A DNA stretch of 64,000 nt from Henckelia pumila (taxonomy: Eukaryota; Streptophyta; Magnoliopsida; Lamiales; Gesneriaceae). The position numbers and the translations under genes were made by a program. Below the pieces are notes generated by a model that made no database searches, was not told where the DNA came from, and worked only from the letters and a program-made list of their open reading frames with translations. The stretch is taken from positions 4,464,001 through 4,528,000 of the forward strand of contig NW_027331833.1 of assembly GCF_033568475.1 (NCBI RefSeq). Direction: 5' to 3'. How positions within the stretch are numbered: position 1 is the first letter of the stretch; each line of letters starts with the position of its first letter. This document shows positions 11,576-22,081 of the stretch, one piece after another.

Positions 11576-12870
11576 TGTAAGATTAATTATCCAATATAAT
11601 TAATAAGTACCCAAATTGTATTATAAGGCTCGCGCGATTTTGAATTGACACGACTACACATGTTTTTCGATTGGACAAGGGTAGAATTGTAATTTGGCAA
11701 GACTACAGTAGGAGAGTGACAATTTTCTTGTAAGATTAATTATCCAATATAATTAATAAGTACCCAAATTGTATTATACGACTCGCGCTCCTTATGTTGA
11801 TTTTGAATTGACACGACTACACATCTGTTTTTCGATTGGCCAAGGGTAGAATTGTAATTTGGCAAGACTACTGTAGGAGAGTGATAATTTTCATGTAATA
11901 TTAATTATCCAATGTAATTAATAAGTACCCAAATTGTATTATACGGCTCCCGCTACTTGTGTCCTCACGAATTGACAGGACTACATAGGGACGAAACTAT
12001 ATCTGAAGCCCAGCCTAGCCCAGCCCATATAGTTCGTGTATATATATATTGAGTAGAAAATAACATCGTAAATACAAAGTAAATCTATAATTATGTACAT
12101 TATCAAATTCAAAAATTTATACTTTATAAAATATAAAACAATTATTCAAATTATTTTAAAGAGAAATTTTTTTGATTCGTTAACCCATCAAATTTTCATG
12201 AAATTTTTTATATTATTGAAATACATTCACTATTGAATACATAAAATATTTATAAGGATATTGATATATTAAAATTTTGTGTCATTACTAGTATGATTGA
12301 TGTTCAAACTTTTTTTTAATTCATAAACAAGTTGAAAGATATATGAATAATAAAATATTAACATATATCTAATATGTATATTGACTCTATGATTTTTATT
12401 CATTTTTTTTTTATGTAAAATTAGCTCCCCCTACGGCAAAATCCTGAGTCCATCCCTGCGACTACACGTGTTTTTCGATTGGAAAAGGGTAGAATTGTAA
12501 TTTGGCAAGACTACTGTAGGAGAGTGAAAATTCTCATGTAAGATTAATTATCCAATATAATTAATAAGTACCCAAATTGTATTATACGTCTCGCGCTCCT
12601 TGTGTCCATTTTGAATTGACACGACTACACATCTATTTTTCGATTGGACAAGGGTAGAATTGTAATTTGGCAAGACTACCGTAGGAGAGTGACAATTTTC
12701 ATGTAAGATTAATTATCCAATATAATTAATAAGTACCCAAATTGTATTATACAGCTCGCGCTCCTTATGTCGATTTTGAATTGACACGACTACATATATA
12801 TCTGTTTTTCGATTGGAAAAAGGTAGAATTGTAATTTGGCAAGACTACCGTAGGAGAGTGACAATTTTCA
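11576..12870. repeat. ~165-bp satellite-like tandem array
   Basis: Units begin TGTAAGATTAATTATCCAAT and end AGGAGAGTGACAATTTTCA. Starts are seen at 11576, 11729, 11894, 12537 and 12702; the last unit ends at about 12870. Apart from an inserted block at 11986-12458, spacing is 153-169 bp. I see no coding potential. Confidence 0.85.
11986..12458. mobile_element. Non-autonomous hAT-like element inside the satellite array
   Basis: A 473-bp block interrupts one satellite unit. It starts TAGGGACGAA and ends CATCCCTG, giving short imperfect inverted ends (AGGGAYG). It is flanked by GGACTACA and CGACTACA, an 8-bp duplication with one mismatch. An 8-bp duplication and CAGGG-like ends are typical of hAT elements. 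The interior is AT-rich and non-coding. Confidence 0.65.
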
Positions 12871-12904
12871 TGTTAAAATTGTATTGGTCCAACACTGTAC
12901 TTTA

Positions 12905-13007
12905 AGAGAGCTTCTAGGAAGCACTTCTCGGCTTTTCCTTTACAAATTTCATAAAATTTCAAAATTTTGTGAAAAAAAAGCTGAAAAGTGCTTCCTAGAA
13001 GCTCTCT
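12905..13007. mobile_element. Short foldback (MITE-like) hairpin
   Basis: The left arm (12905-12936) and right arm (12976-13007) are about 32 bp and nearly perfect reverse complements (AGAGAGCTTCTAGGAAGCAC at the ends), with a ~39-nt AT-rich loop. I found no clear target duplication. It could be a miniature transposon or an imperfect small-RNA hairpin. Confidence 0.6.
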
Positions 13008-13972
13008 AAAACATTATCTAAGAGATTAAAAAAAACACACAAAGAAAAAACTGTACTAGAAGAGTGTATGACAAGTTTATTAAAAATAATTTCTAAACTC
13101 ATATAACTTAAAAGCTGTCAAGATTTATTTTAGAAATAAATTGCTAAATATTTGGATACACTTATTTTAAATTCTTAAAAATGTTTATATCTTTGGTATG
13201 TAAGAATATTTTATTGTCAAAATTACAAAAAAAAATATATAATACAATTAATGTAATACAGATAGTTATTGTATTAGAATAAATTTATATTAAAAAAATA
13301 AAACTATTTTATATTTTAATTTAGAAAAATTATATTATTTGAAAAAAATTTAAATAATATTTAATAACTGGAAGATATGTAATGAAAATATGTAAATATA
13401 TTTTGAAAAAATAAAATATTAAAATAAAATCTTTTAAAAATTTAACTAGTTAAGTCACTATGATTTTTTAAAAAACTTCTTATTTTGATAGCTTATGCTT
13501 GTTTGGAACTTTTTTTTAGCAATTTATAAGCTCAAAAAATACCTTATAAACAGTATCGGTGTCCCAGAGTTAGTACTATCGTGTACAAATGCAAAGAAGT
13601 GATCAAAAGAGAACACAATTTCTTAATTGGTTTTGCTTGAGAATGAGTGCGCTCATCCTTTAACAAAACCCTCTCGCTCCATGCTAGTCCCACGGTTTGG
13701 AGCGAGCCTCCGAATTTTATTATTTCTTATTTGGATCAATTATGTAACAATCTTGCTCATTATTAATAAAATTTCTATTATTTGAGCTTCAAAAACAATA
13801 ACTTATACCCTCAGTCAAACACATTCTAAATGTTATTATGCTCATGATCTATCTAGAGACAGAAGAGTTTAGAGATGGTTAGTGGTTGAATCTGTCTCTT
13901 TAACTTTGTTTCATCTATAGCATATTACCCTCCAAATTTTCAATAATGATTGTTTATCAAATGATTGACAAG
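13008..13972. other. AT-rich intergenic DNA
   Basis: No reading frame, repeat or RNA gene stands out. Composition is strongly A/T with homopolymer runs. Confidence 0.6.
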
Positions 13973-14805
13973 AAATTAGCATTTTGGTCCTGTATGTTGG
14001 CCTGCTTTTGGTTTTGGTCTTGTATGTTGTTATGTTTTGGAAAAAAATACAATAACTTGGATATTTTTTTTAGTTTTGGTCCTGCATGTTGTCATGCTTT
14101 GGAAAAAGTACAATAACTTAGATATTTTTTTTGTTTTGGTCCTATATGTTGTCATGTTTTGAAAAAGGTACGATAACTTAGATATTTTTTTTGTTTTGGT
14201 CCTGTATGTTGTCATGACTCGAGAAAGATATCATGTTTTGCTTAGTTAACATAATATTTTGCCTACATGACACTTATTGATTATTATGTGGCTTAAATTG
14301 GATTCCACATAAGCAAAATTAACTAAAAAAAAACCTAAAAAATATATAAAAAATACGTGAATCATTTATCTAAAAAAAAACCTTCACACAAACAAAAACC
14401 TAATTGAAGCGGCCGAGTCCAAATCGTATTCTACCCCTCTTAAATAATAAAATCCAATAAATTTTGCTCATATTGAACCCAAATTATACCACATGAAAAT
14501 TAATAGGTGCCAAGTTGGTGAAATCTTGTGTCAACTAAGCAAAACCCGACAACTCTCGAGAGTTCTGGTAACATAGGATGAAATCCAAAAAAATATAAAA
14601 TTATTGTATCTTTTTCAAAACATGAAAACATACATGATCAAAACCAAAAAAATATCCAATTTATTTTACCTTTTCCAAAACACGACAAGATACAGGACCA
14701 AAACCAAAAACATATCCAAGTTATTGTATCCATTTCAAAACATGACAATATAAAGTATCAAAACCAAAAATAGGCCAACATGCATGACCAAATTGCTAAT
14801 TTTTC
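13973..14805. mobile_element. Long inverted-repeat (foldback) element with internal ~60-bp tandem repeats
   Basis: Left arm (about 13973-14225) has about four ~60-bp units of the type GGTCCTGTATGTTGTCATG. Right arm (about 14575-14805) carries similar units in inverted orientation. The outermost ends, AAATTAGCATTTTGGTCCTG and its complement near 14805, also pair. The centre (14226-14574) is unrelated AT-rich DNA. Such arms of tandem repeats are typical of foldback-type DNA elements; no transposase is present. Confidence 0.65.
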
Positions 14806-15129
14806 CAATGATAGACCCACACGGTCCCAATTGTCAATAAAAAATGATTACCGACTCTGTAATTGAATTTTGTGATTCCGTACCTGATCCATTCATTGGA
14901 TGGGTCAATACTACCCTCAGATAGTACCTCCAAGCTAATCTAGATTTGATTTGCAAACTCCTCTGATCCATCCATATCAGTTTTTGGGTGCCACTGAGAG
15001 TTGCACGTACTGAACCCCATTCTACACACCCTCGTAGTTTCTAGTTTATAGAACGTGCTAAGTTGATAGGACTCTTTCACACCAATTCAGTCCTTCATTT
15101 TAGTTAAATTCATAGCTCTGCTGGTATCC
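14806..15129 (+). other. Upstream region and 5' leader of the phosphogluconolactonase gene
   Basis: This stretch separates the foldback element from the ATG. In the frame of the gene it is open back to a TAG at 15067-15069 but contains no upstream ATG, so a longer N-terminus from this exon is not supported. I see no convincing TATA box. Confidence 0.5.
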
Positions 15130-16238
15130 ATGGCTTCAGCTGCACCTGCTTCGTCCAAAACCAACAGAAAAGTACTGAAATTCGACTCCGAAGAGGATGT
15201 GGCCGCCGCTCTGGCAGAATACACCGCCGACCTCTCCCAAAAGTTTATCAAACAAAAGGGTTATTTCTCCGTTGTTCTCTCCGGCGGGACTCTGATCGAA
15301 ACGCTCAGGTAAATCTATCACATAACTGTCAAATAATTACATTTTACTTAATTTCTTGATAACAGTTTTTCCTATAAATTCCTTTGACAATAATTAGCTA
15401 GAAAATGGTATTTCGTTTTGGAATGTCAGGAAGCTAGTGGAGCTTCCGTATAGGGATTCAGTTGATTGGTCGAAATGGCTGATTTTTTGGGTGGATGAGA
15501 GAGTTGTTCCTCTGGATCATGATGACAGCAATTACAAGCTTGCCAAGCTTGGGTTTTTTTCGAAAGTATGTGAAATTCATGGTTTTTTTTTTTTTTTTTT
15601 TATTATTATCTGAAACATATATGTTTTATGTATTTTTAGATTTCTGAATGATAATCAAATTAGAAGAATGGAAACATTTGGAATCTGAGATGATAATAGA
15701 AGGATAGGTAGCCAAATGAAGTTATGTCATGAAAGTTGGCTCAATTCTTGTTGGTTCTTTGTAGGTACCAATTCCTTCCAGCAACATTTACGCCATCAAC
15801 GACAAGAAGTCCCCTGAGGGTGCAGCACACGATTACGAGGAACGTCTCGAGCATCTGGTTAAGAGCAAAATCCTACCCCTTTCAGATGCCAGTGGATTCC
15901 CAAAATTCGACCTTATGCTCCTAGGAATGGGACCAGATGGACATGTAGCGTCACTATTCCCTAACCGGCCTCAACGCTATGAAAAGAAGCGTTGGGTCAC
16001 CTTCATCACCGACTCTCCCAAGCCACCTCCACCGCGGATAACGTTCACGTTTCCTGTGATCAACTCAGCTTCAGAGATTGCAATGGTGGTCACTGGGGCT
16101 GAATTAGCCAATACTGTCAAGATTGCATTGGGTGGTAATGCCCAGGATCCGGACTCGACTCCCCTGCCTGTTACTGAAGTTTCAGCTGAAGGGGAACTCA
16201 CATGGTTCTTGGACCAGGATGCTGCTTCCAAACTTTAA
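15130..16238 (+). CDS. PGL: 6-phosphogluconolactonase (three exons)
   Basis: It hydrolyses 6-phosphoglucono-delta-lactone to 6-phosphogluconate, the second step of the oxidative pentose phosphate pathway. Exons 15130-15308, 15430-15565 and 15765-16238 join in frame across GT-AG introns and give 262 residues, the usual length of the plant short form. Family motifs: VVLSGGT near residue 50, WVDERVVPLDHDDSNY near 80, and LLGMGPDGHVASLFP near 160. The protein ends in SKL, a canonical peroxisomal targeting signal type 1. The N-terminus is short and not an evident plastid transit peptide. In Arabidopsis the SKL-bearing isoform (PGL3) also carries a plastid transit peptide, so this copy may be cytosolic/peroxisomal. 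The ATG context (TCCATGGCT) is favourable. It lies between repeats with no operon-like neighbours. Confidence 0.93.
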
Positions 16239-17736
16239 GTTTTATAGACTCTGATCTATTAATAAGGATGATATATATATATGTACGTATCTTCCGCAAA
16301 TATGCAGTAGAACTTGGGATGGTTCTTTTACCGCAATAATCGCTTCCTCTGCTCTATCAGCTCTTCCATCCATTAACCTGTATGGTGAAAGCTAGATTTG
16401 AGCCATGTTTTAAGTAATGAATAAACTAAAAAGATCCCACATGATAACTGATGAGTCTAAATTTCTTAAACTTTCCAGTATTTGTCTTCAACTTGATCAA
16501 AATTAATCTTGCTGGTGCACTTGTGTGGTAGAATTTGATATCTTTTTGCAATAATTTTCATATATACTAGCTAATAGTTTCTTCGGAGCATTTCATTTGA
16601 TCACTTCCTTATTATCATAAACACAATGCGGGAAATTTATTTCGGGTAGGGTTCAATCTGATTTCTCAATTTTTCGTGAATATATATAATGAATCAAACA
16701 TGAAATATATTTCGAAATAGAAAATATATAGCTAGCTTAAGTCTTTGATGATTAAAAATAGCAGAGCTCAGAAATAAAAAATATTGTATTGTATTGGCAA
16801 TTGGATGGTGGGTTGAGATCACACCGGACAGATTTTATTTGCAATAGCTAAATGGTTCACGGGTTTCTATATGCCTCACCTTGCCGAGATGGTGGCGCTA
16901 ATGCCTCACCCTTAGCCTTTTTTATGGATGACGCAAATACGCAATGACATAATTATAAATCATTCGAACCACTTGCACTCGATTTCCTTTATCATCTATC
17001 CAGCATTGCAGACAAAGCGCGAATATGGGGGCTCGCGATTAGCCAAACGAAGTTTCTTTGAGAAATGTACGTAATATCATAGCTATGGACGCAATTCCTA
17101 TTTTCTTACACAATGTTGTAACCCAAGACATATTACCTCGTTAATGAAATTTCTGGTTTTTACTTTTTTTAAAAAATCATATTTTAATTTTTTACAATCG
17201 TCCATCTAGGAAAAAATTATTACTAAAATAATATGCTGCCTCTTACATTTTGTGTTGTTAAAATAATAATAGTTAGAATAACTATATACATACATGATGT
17301 AGCAAAAAAGTGATATTACCCGATTGGAGATAATTTGGGTAATTTGTGGAGATCCGGGTGACCGGATTAATAATCAAACTGTTTCGGAGAACAAACTTCG
17401 TGGGTTGTTATCTGCATCACAAATCAAAGTGAGTGGCGCTGGGGGATGTTCGGCGAAGACACTCCGACGCTCAAGTCAATATTTGACCAATAAAAATTCT
17501 AGAAAACTAGAGCATGTGACTATAGAGATCGTACCTTAACAATGAGAGGACTTGAGTTATTTATAGATAGTCAGAGAGTTTCATGGGCTTGAGCCTCTTA
17601 TGAGATTTTTAAGAATTTATGGGCCTTGATAAAATGTCCAAATAAATAACTAAATAATATGGGACCCAAATGGATTGAGTCACTGGGCTTGGGCCCGAGA
17701 GAAAGTCAAAATGGGTAATAACTCATCATAAGCCCC
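16239..17736. other. Gene downstream region and unclassified repeat-like DNA
   Basis: The first ~200 bp is probably the 3' UTR; an AATGAATAAACTA near 16418 may serve polyadenylation. The rest is AT-rich. 17324-17730 is less AT-rich, with GACACTCCGACGCTCAAGTCA and ATCATAAGCCCCTG motifs of the kind seen in plant repeats. A 71-codon frame there (17324-17539) has no recognisable domain, and I do not call it a gene. Confidence 0.5.
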
Positions 17737-19065
17737 TGATAACTGTGTTTCATATGCATATTTTCGTGATTGTTTTTCATGCATTCATACGTTATTGTTG
17801 TTGCTTTATTTAGTTTTAGCATGTTTAATGCATTTGTCTGCATAATACTCCTCCTGGTCCATTTTGTAGGGAAACTCGAAAAAAATCAAGATTTTTGGAC
17901 AGCTTTATACTCGCTCGAGCGAGGCCGTGAAAACAGGAAGAAAATCAGAAGTCCACTCGCTCGAGCGCACCTTGTGCTCGCTCGAGCGAGAGAAAAGGAG
18001 TCACCAAGACAAAGTTGTTCTCGCTCGAGCGGATGGTTGTGCTCGCGCGAGCGAGAAAGTCGGGCCAACAAATTATCGGAGCAGAGTCTTGCTCGCTCCG
18101 CGCATACAGAATTTTTATTTTTGGAAATTCTTGCTCGGGTTGGATGTTATCTTTTGAAGATCTTTGGACATATAAATACGAACTTATTCATCAGAATAAG
18201 GGTTACACAACACATTGGAAGGCAAGAGCGGCTGATCATCATATTCTATTCTACTTTTCTTTTTTTCTTTTATTTTTGATTTTTAGTTGATGTTCTGGAT
18301 TAAAAACTCTTGGTATTGAATGATGTTGAACTTTGAGTAGTTTTTCTCTTTCGATCAAGGCCATGTGATTGGGCCAGACAAATTTATTTAGAAAACTTGA
18401 ATGTTTATTTGGGATTTTCAGACTTGATTTTATTTTATTGTTTGTCGAATTTATATTTGTCTTGTGAATTATCTGGCCATTGCTTGCATGTTAATTGATT
18501 CCAAGTCGACAGAGGATGTATTGATTTTGATCACTTTGATAATCAACATATTGTAAAATCGATTAGAAATAGAATTCGATTTCAGTGTGCGGTTTGGATG
18601 TAAACTGAATTTTCACCGTTCGTCATGCATTCAAATTTGAATAGAATTACGAAAGATTAATCCGTCAATATTTGAATAGGTTTGATCATTCTAGAAATAG
18701 ACTGTTGAACAAGATAGGAGAATTCCCGTGATCTAAGATTAAAATCTGAGTCTTGAATCGACTACTTGTTACATGACTTGTCTAGTACCTACGTGTGTCC
18801 TTGATCGTGCTTTTTCCAAATTGAATTTTAATCCAAAATCTCTGCTGCATTTTTATTGAGTTGAATTTTATTTTCATTTTAATTTCTTAGTTTAAAATTT
18901 GAAATCACTCTTATTGATTAGTCTAAATTAAGTAGAATAATCATATTCTGGTATTCATACTATACAGTCCCTGGGGGTTCGACGTCTGGACCTTTGTCCA
19001 CTTTACTATTACTTGACCTGGTACGCTTACCAGTAGATTTCTATCACACCGATTTGAGCGGTTAA
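17737..19065 (+). repeat. 5' LTR of Athila-type element A
   Basis: The LTR begins TGATAACTGTG and ends shortly before the TGGCGCC primer-binding site, about 1.33 kb. It carries a cluster of CTCGAG-centred palindromes at 17909-18058. The 3' end is approximate, because no second LTR is available. Confidence 0.65.
17909..18058 (+). repeat. Palindrome cluster CTCGCTCGAGCGAG in Athila A LTR
   Basis: Five copies of CTCGCTCGAGCGAG or close variants (CTCGCGCGAGCGAG) start near 17910, 17956, 17976, 18020 and 18041; a degenerate one follows near 18090. They are dense in CpG and sit in the first quarter of the LTR. Confidence 0.8.
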
Positions 19066-19070
19066 GTTTT

Positions 19071-19088
19071 TGGCGCCATTGTCGGGGA
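19071..19088 (+). other. Primer-binding site of element A
   Basis: TGGCGCCATTGTCGGGGA corresponds, with changes, to the TGGCGCCGTTGCCGGGGA consensus after Athila LTRs, which is usually assigned to tRNA-Asp. Confidence 0.6.
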
Positions 19089-19322
19089 CTGTTTTGATAT
19101 CATAATTTTTATTTCACTTGAGATTAGACATTATTTATTTTTTTAAATTCTGAATTTTATTTCTTGGTGATTTTCAGGTACTATCTGTTGTGCATGCATA
19201 GCATTCGATCTAGGAAACTATTATCACTTGATTTGGAGATCAAATGCACGCTCAGCGGAATCCAAAAGGCCAAGAGATCTATCAATCTTAAACTTGAAAC
19301 ATAATCTGAATCAGAGGAAGAT

Positions 19323-20284
19323 ATGGCGGACAATAGAACTGTTCTTGACTTGATTCTTACACCTACTGAAGGATTTGGATCTAGCATCGTTTGCCCTACT
19401 ATCGAGGAAAATAATTTTGAATTAAAGCCTTCAATCATTCAGATGATTCAATTTCAAGCAAGATTTGGGGGTACATCTGTGGAAGATCCCTACGCTCATC
19501 TGGAGAGTTTTCTGTCGATCTGCGACACTTTCAAGGTTAATGGGGTAACATCTGATGCAGTGCGACTGCGGTTATTCCCATTCTCTCTGCAAGGCGAAGC
19601 AATGGAATGGCTGGATGATTTTCCTGCGGGTTCTATCACTACATGAACCCAACTTGTTCAAACATTTTTGAACAAGTATTTCCCTCCCACGAAGAGGGCA
19701 AAACTATTTTCTGACATCATCTCATTCAAGCAGAAGGAAGCTGAATCTCTTCATGCGGCTTGGACCCGATTTAAAAAGATGTTGAGGATGTGTCCTCAAC
19801 ATAATCTTACTCAGGGCCAGCAGACTTAGGCTTTCTACAATGGGGCTGATCAATCTGTTCAATCCATGTTGGATGCTGCTGCAAATGAAAGCTTATTTAG
19901 GAAGACACCAGCAGAGGCATAGAAAATCATTGGAAACATGGCTGAAAGCAACATTGGATGACCAGGCGTGAAAAAAAGAGAAAAAAACTGGAGTACTAGA
20001 AGTTGATGCACTGAAAGCGCTGAATGCCAAAATCGATGCTCTTACTCACCAGATGGCGATTATACAGACAGCTCCAGCCAATCAAGTGCAAGCTCAGCAG
20101 CCCAAGGAACAGCAAGTATTTGAGATTGATGCAGCTAACTTCAAGGAAGACAGCCGTATAATCCATACAGCAATACCTATAATCCAGGCTGGAAGAATCA
20201 TCCAAACTTATCGTGGAAACCTGCGTATCCTACAACCAATCCTTCGAAGCCAGTCGAACAGAAGCCATCTTTTGAAGAAATTGT
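19323..20284 (+). pseudogene. Athila-type gag remnant (element A)
   Basis: Translation gives an Athila gag: a PTIEENNFELKPSIIQMIQF segment, GTSVEDPYAHLESFL, and GEAMEWLDDFPAGSITT before the first stop, TGA at 19644-19646. The frame continues with further TAG/TGA stops, several probably replacing tryptophan (TGG), and a shift near 19995. The capsid-like part is recognisable; the knuckle and everything downstream are missing because the copia-like LTR begins at 20285. Confidence 0.8.
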
Positions 20285-20832
20285 TGTGGATCGGTTACCT
20301 CATGCCCGAAAACGCAGCGGAAATTTAAATTTTTTAACATAAACACCAAGCACTTGGGTAGCATTCAAATCTTCAAACATCCATAGGGTGTTTAAGAATA
20401 TTTTACCTATCAATCTCAAAAGATTGATTTATGGCTCCAACCAAGTTGTGAACAACTTACCACTTGAAATGGTAGACACTATCTAAAAGCTTTCAAGAGC
20501 ACACCTTTCTCAAATGGATTCAAGCCTTCAAGAATACACCTTGTACGAAATTAGCTCCTCTTCAAATTAGGTTCACGACTAGATAATCTAGATCCACTCT
20601 AAATATGCACTAGAATATTTAGAGCATTTTTCATTGAGATATTTCATGTCTTTTCTCCCAAAATCAAAAGACAAAAACTTGGAGAATTAGATATATGAAG
20701 TTGAAGGCCATGTCTCTTATTTTATGGAGGAATATTGATTAACTTTTAATCATGGTCAAAGATAATATAAATATGCAATTAAACCATGCATGGAAAATTG
20801 CATCCAATCTTTAACCTTTCATATTCCCTCTC

Positions 20833-20835
<3 letters not shown>

Positions 20836-20889
<54 letters not shown>
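20836..20889. repeat. (TA)n microsatellite
   Basis: About 25 consecutive TA dinucleotides within the copia-like LTR. Confidence 0.95.
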
Positions 20890-20891
<2 letters not shown>

Positions 20892-22076
20892 GTTCTTTGA
20901 ACTTAATATTTAATTAATTATTAAACTCAGAACCATTTAAATTTAATCAATTAATTAAATCCAATCTTGAACTCATTCAAGCCCACTAGTAAAATAATTA
21001 TTCAACACTATTTTATTTTGAGCTCTACTAGACTCAATAATATTTAATTAATCCAAAAATTGAATTAATTTAATTATTTAGACTCTTCAAAGTCTACTAG
21101 TGTAAAATTAATTCAACACTTGAATTAATTTAATTAAGTTCAAATAATAGTTTTGAAAATCATTATTTTCAAAAACTAATTATTTATTCAAGTCAACTTT
21201 TAATCTTGGAACACATTCACAAATTAAAAGTTACTTTTTCTTTTATTCTCCATTAGAAGTCATACTTCTAATTTATTTTACTTATAAACTCCTTTATAAG
21301 TTGTTCAACACATTGAACTAATTTTAATCTCAACGGGATCTAGAAAGCTAGTACTTGTGTGACCCTCAATGGTTCATTGATACAAATAGCAATAGGTTCA
21401 CATCTTCATGTGATTTGGGATCAACAAGTCCCTTATGTGAGCATACCCTATATAGCTCCATTCTTATTAATCAACCTCTTGATAATAAGAACGTCAGAAA
21501 ACTTAAGTCTGATAGTACCCAACCAGTCATGTTAAACTTCTAGCAGCATCGCTTACATGACTCCCTAGGTATCAAATGATAGTGCCTGCAAGAACCAATC
21601 AATTATGGTTAACGTACAGTACGGTCCCTTCAACTCATATATCCCGATCGATTCGACAATCATTGGTATATCGAGAGTTGTCAATGAATCGATAACTATG
21701 TGTCATGCCGTAGTTGCATCGAATGTGTAATTCCAGGAACCTCTTTCTTAATTACCACCTACTTTGATCAGATATTTCAAGCTACATATGCATGAGAACA
21801 CATAGGATATCCATACCCGAAGGTAAGCGGTGAATACCCGACTACAATGCATTGACTCCTATATGTTTTGCCACAACACCCAACCTTGCCACCTGATGAC
21901 CCCAGTTGAGTCGGTAAACAAGTTAAAGTGAAGCACTAGCATATAGAGTCTCAATGTTGTCTCGGGTCATAAGGACTAATGGTGTACAACCATAAACTAG
22001 GATTATTCCACTCGATAAGTGAGAACCACTTGGAAAATCCTTTAGGGAGGGTTGTTCAGTGCACTCTACAAGGAGC

Positions 22077-22081
22077 ACCTA
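22077..22081. repeat. Target-site duplication, left copy (ACCTA)
   Basis: ACCTA occurs directly before the TG and directly after the CA of the inserted LTR (right copy 25258-25262). Five bases is the usual size for Ty3/Gypsy insertion. Confidence 0.85.

Larger units (their letters stand above)
17737..20284 (+). mobile_element. Athila-type Ty3/Gypsy element A, 5' part
   Basis: A 5' LTR, a primer-binding site and a broken gag are present; the rest is cut off by a copia-like LTR at 20285. The LTR start TGATAACTGTG and the gag resemble those of element B at 25609. No pol or 3' LTR of this copy lies in the window. Confidence 0.75.

Noticed and set aside
17109..17130. A TGTTGTAACCC string like the element 1 LTR start
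   Set aside because: Similarity ends after about 12 bases and no polypurine tract or LTR follows.
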